Below, in pieces: positions 53,101-62,838 of a DNA stretch of 64,000 nt. How positions within the stretch are numbered: the first letter of the stretch is position 1; each line of letters starts with the position of its first letter. Both the position numbers and the translations under genes were made by a program. Source of the DNA: Nostoc sp. MS1 (GTDB taxonomy: Bacteria > Cyanobacteriota > Cyanobacteriia > Cyanobacteriales > Nostocaceae); contig NZ_AP023441.1 in NCBI RefSeq assembly GCF_019976755.1, positions 6,941,501 through 7,005,500 of the forward strand, given 5' to 3'. Below the pieces are notes generated by a model. It was not told where the DNA came from and did no database searches. It saw only the letters and a program-made list of their open reading frames with translations.

Positions 53101-53418
53101 GAAATACCTCTAAAGTCGATTAAAAATGTATCTAGGATGAGATAATTTGTGAAGTAAAATCCAAATTCAAAATATATATCTTGAATTTCATAAATTGCCT
53201 CTTTTGACAAATACGAATTTTTTGAACAATCCAAATATTTGCCATGATTAGTTTTGATGATAAAGGCTATTTTTGGTTCAAAAATCTATCAAAGGAGTAG
53301 TTAAGAATATCAGGGGTATGAAAAAGATTAAGATTTACAATTGAATTGCAAAATATATTTTGGGTGAGTATTACCCACCCAACAGAAGACAACCTTGGTG
53401 TCTTTTGCCTTCTACCTT
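53101..53418. other. AT-rich intergenic region, no gene
   Basis: It lies upstream of the psaJ-like gene and so holds its promoter. A short ORF near 53244 (18 codons) is not credible. It runs into the long dispersed repeat at 53419. Confidence 0.6.
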
Positions 53419-53601
53419 TTGACCGTACTAATTTTAGATTTTAAATTTTGGATTTTGGATTATTTTTGGTTCAAGCCCAGCCTCTGGTGGGCGGAACAAA
53501 TCGCGCAATCGTCAATCCAAAATCTCCAAGCTGCATCCCCTTTTGGGTGCAGTCAATCCAAAATCGTCAATCCAAAATCTAAAATTGTTTGACTGTTGAC
53601 T
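53419..53601. repeat. Long dispersed repeat, inverted partner of 5800-6028
   Basis: Almost every part matches the reverse complement of 5800-6028: the CCGTACTAATTTTAG left end, TTTTTGGTTCAAGCCCAGCC, TGGGCGGAACAAATCGCGC, GTCAATCCAAAATC units and the AAAATTGTTTGACTGTTGAC right end. The partner has about 45 additional bases between the GGTGG and GCGGAACAAAT blocks. There is no reading frame of note. Confidence 0.8.
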
Positions 53602-53613
53602 ATGGACTAATGA

Positions 53614-54138
53614 CTATCTACCAACAAATCTACTCATTAACTGCATAGCATCAGTGATATCTACATCACCATCGCTGTCTGCATCTAAGAAAGAATTTAA
53701 TACAGAATTACCCCCACCTTGAGGATTTTGAGCATTAGCACCAGATTGTAAAAAGTTTAATACTAAAGGTACGATGACTGGCAATAATTGCTGAATTGTA
53801 CCAGCATCTAATCCTGTGTGTTGGGAAGCTGCCTGTGCCACCTGTTGTTGGATATTAGGAGAAAAAAGGGAATTGACGGCTTGAGGGTTAGATGAAGTTC
53901 CTGCATATTGATTAACGAATGTTTGTGCAGCTTCATTACCTTCTGTGGCTTGCTTCTGTTGTAAGGCGGAACGTACATAGTTACCTACCACACCTACCAC
54001 AGATTGCATTGTGGAAGGATTTGTGCCAGTTGTATTACTTAGCTGATTGACTGTGCTGATGATGTTTCCCAATTGACCTAAACTACCTTGTTGATTGGGA
54101 TTATTAACAGCGCCGAGAATTTGATCAAACAGTCCCAT
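53614..54138 (-). CDS. DUF937/YidB-like protein with an EF-hand-like loop, 174 aa
   Basis: A Gln-, Asn- and Gly-rich protein. It starts MGLFDQILGAVNNPNQQGSL, as in DUF937/YidB-type proteins, followed by repeats of small polar residues and a helical core (QQVAQAASQHTGLDAGTIQQ and LLPVIVPLVLNFLQSGA). The C-terminus carries a calcium-binding-type loop, DADSDGDVDITDAMQLM, of the dockerin or EF-hand kind. The function of DUF937 proteins is unknown. No signal peptide is seen. ATG at 54138. Confidence 0.85.
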   Translation of the reverse strand: MGLFDQILGAVNNPNQQGSLGQLGNIISTVNQLSNTTGTNPSTMQSVVGVVGNYVRSALQQKQATEGNEAAQTFVNQYAGTSSNPQAVNSLFSPNIQQQVAQAASQHTGLDAGTIQQLLPVIVPLVLNFLQSGANAQNPQGGGNSVLNSFLDADSDGDVDITDAMQLMSRFVGR

Positions 54139-54277
54139 AAGTATTTTTCTCCCTTGATTGTGCTGTCATAACTGTAGAAAAGTTGTAGTTATTATGAATA
54201 AATTTACTTAGCAAAACCAGAAACTTAGGGATGAAAAATAGAAATAGTTAAATTCAAAATTCAAAAATAAGAATTTC

Positions 54278-57200
54278 TCAGCACTCTCTAATAAAAGAAC
54301 GATTACGCCCTTGGGCTTTGGCTTGATAAAGGGCTTGATCGGCAGCTTCCAACAAGTCTAAGGGAACTAGCTTAGATGTAGGAATTACCGTGGCAATGCC
54401 TATACTTAGGGTGATGCGGTATTCTATAGGCGAGGCGGTGTGAGGAATATTCAATTTTTGGACGGCTTGATGGATTTCTTGAGCAACCAAAGCCGCCCTC
54501 TCAATATCAGTATTAGGTAAAATGACTACAAATTCTTCTCCACCATAACGAGCTGCTATATCCGTGGCATGTTTGACAGTTTGTTGCAATGCTTGGGCGA
54601 CTAGGCGTAAACAATTATCTCCGGCTGCATGACCGTAGGTATCATTGTATTGTTTGAAATAATCAATGTCACACAAAAGTAGTGAGACATAATTTTCTTC
54701 TCGCAGGAGTTGTTGCCATAAACAGATCAGCTTGTTATCAAAACAGCGACGATTGGCAATACCTGTAAGTTGATCAACCATTGCCAGATTTTGCAATTCT
54801 TGGTTGGCGGTTTGCAATTGATGATAAAGTTCTGATTGTTGGATAGCGATCGCTACTTGTGTTGCCAGTTGTTGTAATAGTTCGCTTTCCCAAGGTTGCC
54901 ATTCACGAGGGGCGCTACAATGATGAGCAACTAACAGACCCCAGAGGTTATCACCTTGTAAAATAGGTACAACTAACTTGGCTTTGACTTGCATTTGTTC
55001 TAGTAATTCGATCTGGTAAGGCACAAGGCCTGCGGTATAAATGTTGGGAGTGACTTTAATCGTACCCTGTTGATAAAATTGCCCTTTGGATTTCACAAAG
55101 TATTTATCTGTAATTTCTTGATTTAGCAGTGATTGCCAACCTGGGGCTACAGACTCGGTAACAACTACACCACTCCAATCTGGGTTAAAACGGTAGATAA
55201 TAACACGATCGCTTTGCAAAAATTCTCTGACTTCGGCAACTGTTGTATTCAATATTTCATCTAAATTTAGGGATTGACGGATATGTTGAGCGATCGCATA
55301 AATCATCCGTTCCCTTTGTGCTTGCTGTTGGAGTGCTTGCCCTGCCTGTTTTTGGGCAGTAATATCTGTAAATGATGCAACTACTGCATAGGGTGTTAGT
55401 TCATCTGGCTGAAATAATGGTTGGGAGTTAATTGAAATCCAGGTAAGGCTGCCATCAGGTTTTTCTACTCCCATGATGATGTTGTATTGGGGTTGCCCAG
55501 TTTGGAGGGTAACAATAGCTGGATGAGTATCGCCTGGGAAGGGTGAACCATCCTCATGAATAGCCTGCCATTGCGGATCGATGGAACATAGCCCCATTAT
55601 TTGATCAGTTGTTAATCCTAATATTCTTTCTGCACTCTGGTTACAAGCAGTAATGCGTCCATCGGCTTGCTGTAACACAATCCCTTCCGCCATTGTTGTA
55701 ATCACAGAACGATAGCGTTGTTCACTTTCCCTCAATGCTGTTTCTGCCTCGATGCGTTTCACCATTGCTGCTTGTTGTTCGCTGATATCCCGTGCAAAGG
55801 CGAAATTATATTCTTCTCCATTAAATTCTACATAGTTAAGAGTTATCTCCACGGGAATAAGCCGACCATCTTTAGTGCGATGTTGGGAAATAAAGGTCAT
55901 GTACTTTTGCTCTTTTAGTTCTTGCCAGTGAGAAGCCCATGCCTGTTGAGGAAAATCAGGATCTAACTCATAAACATACATTGACTCCAACTCAGCACGA
56001 GAGTAGCCCAGCAATCTACAGGCTGCTTCATTGACGCGCAAAATCTTGGCATTTCGGTCAATCCAAGTTCCAGAAATGCCAATACACTCAAAGGAATAAT
56101 CTGTTAGCAGGAGGGTTTTTTCTAACTGCTTGCGATCGCTGATGTCTTCAAAAATGTATAGTCTGCCAAAATACTTATCCCTCTCATCCCGAATTTGGCT
56201 AGAAAAGCGGCGAATTGTACGTCCATCGACAAATAAAATTTCATCCTCAATCGTGCAACGGTTGTCTTCCGATTGCAACGGTTTACAAGATTCAGCAAAT
56301 TTCGGCACATCAACAATTAAGGCTGCACAATCAGGAATGATGTCATGATTTTTCAATTCTCCTGAACTCATCCTGGCTTCTAGATGTTCAATTCCCCAAA
56401 TCTCACAAAAGCGGTGATTGAAGTAGAGAATTTCATCGGTGCGATTATCTACTACAAAAAATGCCAGCAAAGAAGTATCTGTCATGGAACGTAATAAAGC
56501 TTCCTGCCAGCGCAACTCCTCCTGGACAAGCTGTTGTTTGGTTTCTTGATTGATATCATCTGTGAGTTGGGTTGTTCCCTCCACCAACATCGCCAGCCGT
56601 CCATCTTCTATTTGCACTCCCGAACACATACAGCGAACAGATACAGGTTTCCCTTCTAGATAAAATGTCCAATTTTCAGCGATGGTTTTGCCTTGCTCAA
56701 ATTGATGTAGATAATTTTGCAATCGAATGCGGGTAGGTTCGGAAATATTGCTAAAGTCGCGCTGAAGTAAATCTTCTCGGCTTTGGGCATTCCAAATATG
56801 TAGTGATGCTTTGTTTGCCCACCACATTTGCAAGTTTTGAATGTCATAAATCCAAATTGGTGTTTGTAATCGTTCAAATGCCTTTAGGTCTGCAACTGAA
56901 ATAATTTGGGTAAATGTATTTTCTTCAGTCAAGATTTTCTGACAGTTTTGCTGTCTACTTTTTTTTGAAAAGTTAAATTGTTGTGTAGTTTGCTCTTGTG
57001 GCGACGATGCTAAATTACGAATAGCAATACCAATTTCTGTCGCTACTAATTTTAAAAACTCAATTTCTAAAGCAGTCCATTCACGCGGACTACGGCACTG
57101 TTGAGCAATCAACAAACCCCATAGATGAGAAGATGATGAGGTTTGTCCATCAATTACTTGACAATTAATCAAAATTGGTGTTAATAAATTAGCTCGAATT

Positions 57201-57574
57201 TGCAATTTGGTCAGTAAATCCTCATAACAGAGATCGAGTAGTTTAGCATCAACATCTTCAATTACACAAACTCGTCCGGCTCGATATTGGTCTACACATT
57301 TAGACTGAAAACAAGGCTCATAAATTAATTGCCCTTGAATTGATATACATTGACAGCTAACAGATTCTTGCTGAACTAAGCGATCGCCATCGGGTAGAAA
57401 ACGATAAATCACTACGCGATCGCTTTCTAAAATTTTTCTGGATTCGCTGACAATTATCTTCAAAATCTCATTCAATTGGGATGACTGATGAATTTGTACA
57501 GCTAGTAGCATCCTTATTTGATAAAGGATGTGTTCCAGACCAATTCCAGTACTGGATAGGCGATTAAATACCAT
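54278..57574 (-). CDS. GAF-PAS-GAF diguanylate cyclase (GGDEF)
   Basis: A 1098-aa sensor enzyme making cyclic-di-GMP. Order: GAF1 (about 30-195), several PAS domains (about 235-760, for example RSVITTMAEGIVLQQADGR and LFQPDELTPYAVVASFTDIT), GAF2 (about 775-935, with DRVIIYRFNPDWSGVVVTES), then GGDEF (about 945-1098) with GGEEF at 1011-1015. GAF1 resembles cyanobacteriochrome and phytochrome GAF domains: at the chromophore position it has Cys116-Tyr117 (LLDLCYEDLLTKLQIRANLL), so bilin binding is possible; GAF2 has no Cys there. The inhibitory RxxD site reads HATD, so product inhibition may be weak. The protein seems soluble. Start ATG at 57574. Confidence 0.92.
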   Translation of the reverse strand: MVFNRLSSTGIGLEHILYQIRMLLAVQIHQSSQLNEILKIIVSESRKILESDRVVIYRFLPDGDRLVQQESVSCQCISIQGQLIYEPCFQSKCVDQYRAGRVCVIEDVDAKLLDLCYEDLLTKLQIRANLLTPILINCQVIDGQTSSSSHLWGLLIAQQCRSPREWTALEIEFLKLVATEIGIAIRNLASSPQEQTTQQFNFSKKSRQQNCQKILTEENTFTQIISVADLKAFERLQTPIWIYDIQNLQMWWANKASLHIWNAQSREDLLQRDFSNISEPTRIRLQNYLHQFEQGKTIAENWTFYLEGKPVSVRCMCSGVQIEDGRLAMLVEGTTQLTDDINQETKQQLVQEELRWQEALLRSMTDTSLLAFFVVDNRTDEILYFNHRFCEIWGIEHLEARMSSGELKNHDIIPDCAALIVDVPKFAESCKPLQSEDNRCTIEDEILFVDGRTIRRFSSQIRDERDKYFGRLYIFEDISDRKQLEKTLLLTDYSFECIGISGTWIDRNAKILRVNEAACRLLGYSRAELESMYVYELDPDFPQQAWASHWQELKEQKYMTFISQHRTKDGRLIPVEITLNYVEFNGEEYNFAFARDISEQQAAMVKRIEAETALRESEQRYRSVITTMAEGIVLQQADGRITACNQSAERILGLTTDQIMGLCSIDPQWQAIHEDGSPFPGDTHPAIVTLQTGQPQYNIIMGVEKPDGSLTWISINSQPLFQPDELTPYAVVASFTDITAQKQAGQALQQQAQRERMIYAIAQHIRQSLNLDEILNTTVAEVREFLQSDRVIIYRFNPDWSGVVVTESVAPGWQSLLNQEITDKYFVKSKGQFYQQGTIKVTPNIYTAGLVPYQIELLEQMQVKAKLVVPILQGDNLWGLLVAHHCSAPREWQPWESELLQQLATQVAIAIQQSELYHQLQTANQELQNLAMVDQLTGIANRRCFDNKLICLWQQLLREENYVSLLLCDIDYFKQYNDTYGHAAGDNCLRLVAQALQQTVKHATDIAARYGGEEFVVILPNTDIERAALVAQEIHQAVQKLNIPHTASPIEYRITLSIGIATVIPTSKLVPLDLLEAADQALYQAKAQGRNRSFIREC

Positions 57575-57899
57575 AAGACTAGTAAAAAACCGAGTTTTAT
57601 AATCTTACTGAAGAAGCAGTAATTATACATATATTTAATTTGAATATTTATTGATAAAACACAGTAGTTTTAATAAAAAAACAGAGGAGGCAGAGGGCAG
57701 TTGACTGTTGTTTTTTCTCTTCTGCTCCCCCATCACTCTCATCACCCGGTTGGTGAGCGTAGCCGTACCACTCCGTGGAAGCAAGCTACGCGGAGCGTGG
57801 CGTTTAGCCACACCACATCTCCCCTCATGTCATACTTGCAACTGATGTCAAGATGAGAAAAAGCTGCTGAAATGAATATATAGTTACCCTACCGGAGTA
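57575..57899. repeat. Intergenic region with dispersed GGTTGGTGAGCG repeat
   Basis: 57748-57824 matches the element inside the mannosidase gene (4108-4163) at both ends, and the 37426-37460 element in the middle (CGTACCACTCCGTG, AAGCAAGCTACG, GGAGCGT). A TCTGCTCCCCCATC-type tract precedes it. The rest is divergent promoter DNA for the cyclase and the dehydrogenase-like gene. Confidence 0.75.
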
Positions 57900-59006
57900 A
57901 TGACAGACCGCGTATTAATCCTTGGAGGAAGGGGGCGGATTGGTAGCAGTGTTGCCGAAGATATAGCCACCCATACCCAAGCCCAAATTACAATTACAGG
58001 ACGCTCCCCAGCGACACAGAAGGATATTACCTTACCTTCGGGGGGGCAAGTAGAGTTTCTGGTGCTGGACTTGGCAGAAGTGGACAGGTTGACAGATGCG
58101 ATCGCCAACTCTGATTTAGTCATCCACTGTGCAGGCCCTTTTCACTACCGGGATGCTAATGTTCTGAAGACTTGTATTGAACAAGGGGTTAACTATTTAG
58201 ATGTTAGTGATCACCGTTCTTTTACAAGTAAGGCTCTAAAATACCATGAGGAAGCCCATGCTGCTGGTGTAACAGCAATTGTAAATTCTGGCATTTTTCC
58301 AGGTATTTCTAATAGCATGGTACGCCATGATGTGGAGCAACTCGACCAAGCAGAAAAAATACATTTAAGTTATTTAGTAGCTGGTTCTGGTGGTGCTGGC
58401 ATTACAGTTATGCGCACTACCTTTTTAGGATTACAACATCCTTTTGAAGCTTGGTTAGATGGCAGGTGGCAGATAGTTAAACCCTATAGTGAAAGAGAAG
58501 TAGTTAACTTTCCTGCTCCCTACAACAAGTGTGGGGTTTATTGGTTTGATATGCCAGAAACCTTTACACTACCTGAAGCTTTCCCTGGTGTAAAAACAGT
58601 TATTACAAAGTTTGGTTCAGTTCCCGATTTTTATAATCATCTCACTTGGATTGCTGCTCACATTTTTCCTAAATGGTTAATGCAGCGTCGAGGGATGATT
58701 GAATTTTTATCTCATGTCAGCCATTTGATGACAGATGTGACGAATAATTTTAGTGGTATTGGTGTGGCAGTGCGCTCAGAAGTTACGGGAATAAAAAATA
58801 GTGAGCAAGCTGTTTACTGCTCGACTTTAGTACATGAAAATACTGCTGTAGCTTCTGGCTGTGGCACTGGTAGTCTGGCTCAATTTCTCCTAGAAGGAAA
58901 GTTAAAAAAACCAGGGGTCTGGCCTGTAGAAGAAGCACTATCAACCGATTTGTTTATGGAAGCAATAGCAAGTCGAGGTATGCAGATTAATCATCATTGG
59001 TTGTAA
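57900..59006 (+). CDS. Saccharopine dehydrogenase-family oxidoreductase
   Basis: A 368-aa NAD(P)-binding protein. It begins with VLILGGRGRIGSSVAEDIA (Rossmann GxGxxG-type loop), then LVLDLAEVDRLTDAIANSDLV and VIHCAGPFHYRDANVLKTCIE followed by GVNYLDVSDH, the pattern of saccharopine dehydrogenase-like and enoyl-reductase-like proteins. The rest (GVTAIVNSGIFPGISNSM) continues the family. The true substrate in cyanobacteria is unknown; it need not be lysine-related. Its 3' end overlaps the convergent histidine kinase gene by 20 bp (58987-59006). ATG at 57900. Confidence 0.88.
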   Translation: MTDRVLILGGRGRIGSSVAEDIATHTQAQITITGRSPATQKDITLPSGGQVEFLVLDLAEVDRLTDAIANSDLVIHCAGPFHYRDANVLKTCIEQGVNYLDVSDHRSFTSKALKYHEEAHAAGVTAIVNSGIFPGISNSMVRHDVEQLDQAEKIHLSYLVAGSGGAGITVMRTTFLGLQHPFEAWLDGRWQIVKPYSEREVVNFPAPYNKCGVYWFDMPETFTLPEAFPGVKTVITKFGSVPDFYNHLTWIAAHIFPKWLMQRRGMIEFLSHVSHLMTDVTNNFSGIGVAVRSEVTGIKNSEQAVYCSTLVHENTAVASGCGTGSLAQFLLEGKLKKPGVWPVEEALSTDLFMEAIASRGMQINHHWL

Positions 59007-62000
59007 AAACTAATTGAAAAATCGTCTGCACTAACTCTTCTGGTTCCACAGGCTTAGAAATATGCTTTTGGAAGCCGACTGCTAAGGCTTGTTGTTGATT
59101 GATTTCTCCAGCGTAAGCCGTGAGTGCGATCGCAGGAATTTTTCCCCCTTGTTGCGGCAACCATTGTCTAATTTGTCGCATCAGGGAATAGCCGTCCATT
59201 TCTGGCATCCCAATGTCAGATAATAGTAAATCTGGGACTGACTGATTTAAGATAGTTAAAGCCTGCTTTGCTGAGGAAGTCGTGGTGACTTGTGCGCCAA
59301 CTTGCGTCAAGATAAACTCGGCTAATTCTCGCATATCTGCATCATCATCTACCACCAAGATTTTTACACCTGTGAGGTCTGTTGTACTACTTACTTGTGG
59401 ATTATTACCAGATAACTCTTGCTTGACAAAGTTTAACGGTAGGCGGACAGTAAAAGTTGCGCCTAAATCCTGTCCGGGACTGCTGGCTTGGACTGTTCCC
59501 CCGTGCAGTTCAGTGAAATGACGAACGATCGCCAAGCCTAACCCCAGCCCACCAAACTTCCTTGTCGTCGCCCCATCTTCTTGGCGGAAATATTCAAACA
59601 CATAAGGTAAAAACTCTGGAACAATACCCTTACCATTATCTTTAACTTGAATTTGGGCATAGTTATCAACCTGTTCCAGTTCCACCTCAATTTTGCCACC
59701 AGAGGGGGTGAACTTGACGGAGTTGGCAAGGAGGTTCCAGAAAACTTGTTGTAAACGGTTCTGATCGCCAACAACAGCGCCGACAATGGGGTTGAGTATA
59801 GTCTTGATACTGATGTTTTTAGCTTCTGCTGCCAGTTGTACAGTTTCTAATGCCGCCTCAATGGTAGTAGTTAAATTAACTGGGGCGGTATTTAACGTCA
59901 TTTTACCCTGGAGGATGCGAGACACATCTAATAAATCTTCAATCAGTTGGGCTTGCAGCTTGGCGTTACGTTCGATAGTTTCTAAGGCTATCTCGACTTT
60001 TGCTGCATCTAGCCGCTTAGTGCGTAACATTCTTGACCAGCCAAGGATGGGATTGAGGGGCGATCGCAATTCATGGGAAAGTACAGCCAGAAATTCGTCT
60101 TTGATGCGGTTGGCGGCTTCGGCTTTGGTGCGATCGCGTTGCGCTTGCCGATACAATTGAGCATTATCAATTGCTAAGGAAGCACGATATGCCAACTCCT
60201 GAGCTAGTTGCAAGTAGCTTCTGTCATAGCGTTGTCCAGACTCGGCAAAAATAAAGGAGATAACACCAAGAATCCGCGTTTGGGTTCTTAGTGGTACAGT
60301 CATTGCCGATTTAAACCCTACCTGACGTAAAATTTCTAAATGTTCTGGGTCACGGGCTGCTTGCACCAATAACTCATCGGGAATATCAGATAATAAATCT
60401 GGCAACCCAGTCCGCAATGTAAATGCTGCACCTCTTGCATCCTTGGGATTGAGAGGATATTTATGTCTAATTTGATCAGCCCATATCAATTTATCAGGGT
60501 TAGTGTGAGCTACGGCAATCTGATCGATAGAGCTATCGTCTGCAACTATATGAACTGTACACCAATCTGCTAACTCCGGGACTGCCAGTTGGGCGACTCG
60601 TTCTAGGGTGATTTGATAGTCGAGGGAAGAAGCTAACACTTTACTAGCTTCTGAGAGAAAACGTTGACCTTGTTCTAATCGGACTTCTTCGGTGACATCT
60701 AAGACGTAAGCTAAAACTTCTTCTACTTGATTATGGGCGTTCTTTGTGGGTAAGTAATAGACATTGTAGTAACCAGGTTGGCGATCGCTCCGTTGAGGTA
60801 AATTAATCGGCAATTTGGGTGAGATGAAGCGATTGCCTGTAGTATAAATATCGTGAAATATTTGCACAATTTGAGGATCGGATTGACCAAATATATCAGC
60901 AATTGTACGTCCAAAGTGTTGTTCTCTGGATAATCCGTTGATTTGTGCTAAGGCTTCATTAATGGTAACGTATCGCTGTTGATTATCAAATAGAGCAATT
61001 CCGATGGGAGAGGTTTCTACAATAGTTGTGAGTTGGCGTTGTGCAGCTTGTGCTGCTGCTAATGCTTGCTGCAAGCGTTCTTCACTTTTTCGCAAAGCCT
61101 GCTCAACTTGTTTGTAATCAGTAACATCACGGGCAATACCTACTACTGTGGCGACAGTTCCATCACTGGCAAATTCTGGAGCAAGGTGCGACTGATACCA
61201 GCGAATACCTGTATCTGTAGGAAAACTAAATTCGATAGTTTGTTCTTTACCTGTATCAAATACCCGTTGTAAAATCTCATGCCAAAAGTTACACAGTTCT
61301 TCTGGCATACCTAAATCAGTATTGGTCTTACCAATAAATTCTTCTGGCGGGATACCTGTAATCAATCCTACAGCCGGGCTGACGTAGAGATGACGAAACT
61401 CTCGGTCAATACGGCTAATAATATCTGGGGCAATTTCCACCACCATTTTAAAATCTTGCTCTCGCTGTTGTAGTTCAGATTCTAGTCGTTTACGTTCTGT
61501 AACATCTTCAAGCACGACAACAGCTGCCACAATCTGTCCCTGATGATTTAAGATGGGTGCTGAATTGACATTAATAAAAATACACTTCTGGTCTGGCCAA
61601 CATAGCCGCATTTCTTCGTTAGCAACGACTTCACCATGTGAGAGCGATCGCGGTAGTGGATACTCGTAAGGAGCATATATTGTCCCATCACGGTGAAAAG
61701 CATGAAACGGTACAATTGGTTCATATTCTGCCAATTCCATTGACTGTTCAAAGTTATACCCCAGAATTTGTTTAGCTTGTTCGTTAGTCAGAACCAATTT
61801 ACCCGAAGCAGCATCAGCAATCATCACACCCGTAGGCAGTTGTCGTAATACCGCTTCAAACTGAGTGCGTTCTATTTCCAGTGCTTGTAATAACCTTTCC
61901 TTCTCAATTTCCGCCTGTTTACGCTCTGTCACATCACGGAAATAAACTGCTATACCCCCCGCAAACGGGTAAGCATTGACTTCTATCCAACACTGAATCG

Positions 62001-62838
62001 GTTCTCCAAACTCTTGCCAAGAAACTGGAACTTGTTCGGCTACAGCTCGGTGTAATTCCTCATAAGCCAAACCACCAACTAGTTCAGGAAAAACTTCCTC
62101 CCAAACCTGTTTACCAATCAGTTCTGCTGGGGTTTTGTTGAGGATTTTGGCTGCGGCATGGTTTACGTAGGTGTAGCGCCAATGATGATCAAAGGCAACA
62201 AAAGCATCTGTAATACTCTCAAGAATTTTTGTGACTCGGCGCTCAGTTTCTTGCTCGGTGACGAGTTGGGTATGCTGTTGTTTTTCAGTTGTATCTCGAC
62301 TAATGACGATAACTGAGATCGGCGTTCCCGCATCATCCAATTCTGGCACTAACCGAGCTTGATAGAACCGGACACCATAGGGAGTAGCAAATTCAAATTC
62401 GATTTCCTGTTCTTGAGCGGTTGTAAATACTAGGCGTAAGTTTTCTTCCCAAAATAGGTAAATGGGGTCTGACATAAATTCAGACATGGATTTGCCCAAA
62501 ACCTGATCCCGTGAACACCCCAGGATTTGCTCACCCATACGGTTAACATATAGGTAACGGATTTGCTGATCGAAACGAGCGATCGCATCTGGAGCATTTT
62601 CGACTATGGCTTCTAACTCCTGCTTTTGCCGTTCCAAGGAGGCAATTACCTGTGCTGTGTCTTCTTGATTTTCCAAGCTCCGGGCGAATTGTTCAATCAA
62701 CTCTGAGCGCGAAATCCCTCGCCTGTGCGCCTCCTCATCAAGCGATCGCCACGCTGTATCGGTCAGAGAGACACTAAATCGTTGCTTTTTCTCCGAGTCC
62801 CAATTACTAACAAACTTACCAGTGGTGTCACGCTTCAT
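58987..62838 (-). CDS. Hybrid histidine kinase with N-terminal ribbon-helix-helix segment
   Basis: A 1283-aa sensor. Residues 20-55 (RFSVSLTDTAWRSLDEEAHR, then GISRSELIEQFARSL) match a CopG-type ribbon-helix-helix, a DNA-binding fold unusual at the head of a kinase. A coiled coil (56-75) leads to about five PAS domains (about 75-690; for example IVENAPDAIARFDQQIRYLY, ILESITDAFVAFDHHWRYTY, VVEIAPDIISRIDREFRHLY and IVETSPIGIALFDNQQRYVT). Then come GAF (about 715-890), HisKA with His922 (LAVLSHELRSPLNPI), HATPase (NLLANSVKFTPSGG, DNGKGI, FGGLGLGLAIV) and a C-terminal receiver with phospho-acceptor Asp1208 (LLLSDIGMPEMDG). No membrane helix is seen, so it is cytoplasmic. It overlaps the convergent gene at 57900-59006. 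Confidence 0.93.
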   Translation of the reverse strand: MKRDTTGKFVSNWDSEKKQRFSVSLTDTAWRSLDEEAHRRGISRSELIEQFARSLENQEDTAQVIASLERQKQELEAIVENAPDAIARFDQQIRYLYVNRMGEQILGCSRDQVLGKSMSEFMSDPIYLFWEENLRLVFTTAQEQEIEFEFATPYGVRFYQARLVPELDDAGTPISVIVISRDTTEKQQHTQLVTEQETERRVTKILESITDAFVAFDHHWRYTYVNHAAAKILNKTPAELIGKQVWEEVFPELVGGLAYEELHRAVAEQVPVSWQEFGEPIQCWIEVNAYPFAGGIAVYFRDVTERKQAEIEKERLLQALEIERTQFEAVLRQLPTGVMIADAASGKLVLTNEQAKQILGYNFEQSMELAEYEPIVPFHAFHRDGTIYAPYEYPLPRSLSHGEVVANEEMRLCWPDQKCIFINVNSAPILNHQGQIVAAVVVLEDVTERKRLESELQQREQDFKMVVEIAPDIISRIDREFRHLYVSPAVGLITGIPPEEFIGKTNTDLGMPEELCNFWHEILQRVFDTGKEQTIEFSFPTDTGIRWYQSHLAPEFASDGTVATVVGIARDVTDYKQVEQALRKSEERLQQALAAAQAAQRQLTTIVETSPIGIALFDNQQRYVTINEALAQINGLSREQHFGRTIADIFGQSDPQIVQIFHDIYTTGNRFISPKLPINLPQRSDRQPGYYNVYYLPTKNAHNQVEEVLAYVLDVTEEVRLEQGQRFLSEASKVLASSLDYQITLERVAQLAVPELADWCTVHIVADDSSIDQIAVAHTNPDKLIWADQIRHKYPLNPKDARGAAFTLRTGLPDLLSDIPDELLVQAARDPEHLEILRQVGFKSAMTVPLRTQTRILGVISFIFAESGQRYDRSYLQLAQELAYRASLAIDNAQLYRQAQRDRTKAEAANRIKDEFLAVLSHELRSPLNPILGWSRMLRTKRLDAAKVEIALETIERNAKLQAQLIEDLLDVSRILQGKMTLNTAPVNLTTTIEAALETVQLAAEAKNISIKTILNPIVGAVVGDQNRLQQVFWNLLANSVKFTPSGGKIEVELEQVDNYAQIQVKDNGKGIVPEFLPYVFEYFRQEDGATTRKFGGLGLGLAIVRHFTELHGGTVQASSPGQDLGATFTVRLPLNFVKQELSGNNPQVSSTTDLTGVKILVVDDDADMRELAEFILTQVGAQVTTTSSAKQALTILNQSVPDLLLSDIGMPEMDGYSLMRQIRQWLPQQGGKIPAIALTAYAGEINQQQALAVGFQKHISKPVEPEELVQTIFQLVFTTNDD

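Noticed and set aside
53395..53592. 65-aa forward ORF
   Set aside because: Same dispersed repeat as at 5800-6028; the protein similarity between the two only reflects the DNA repeat.
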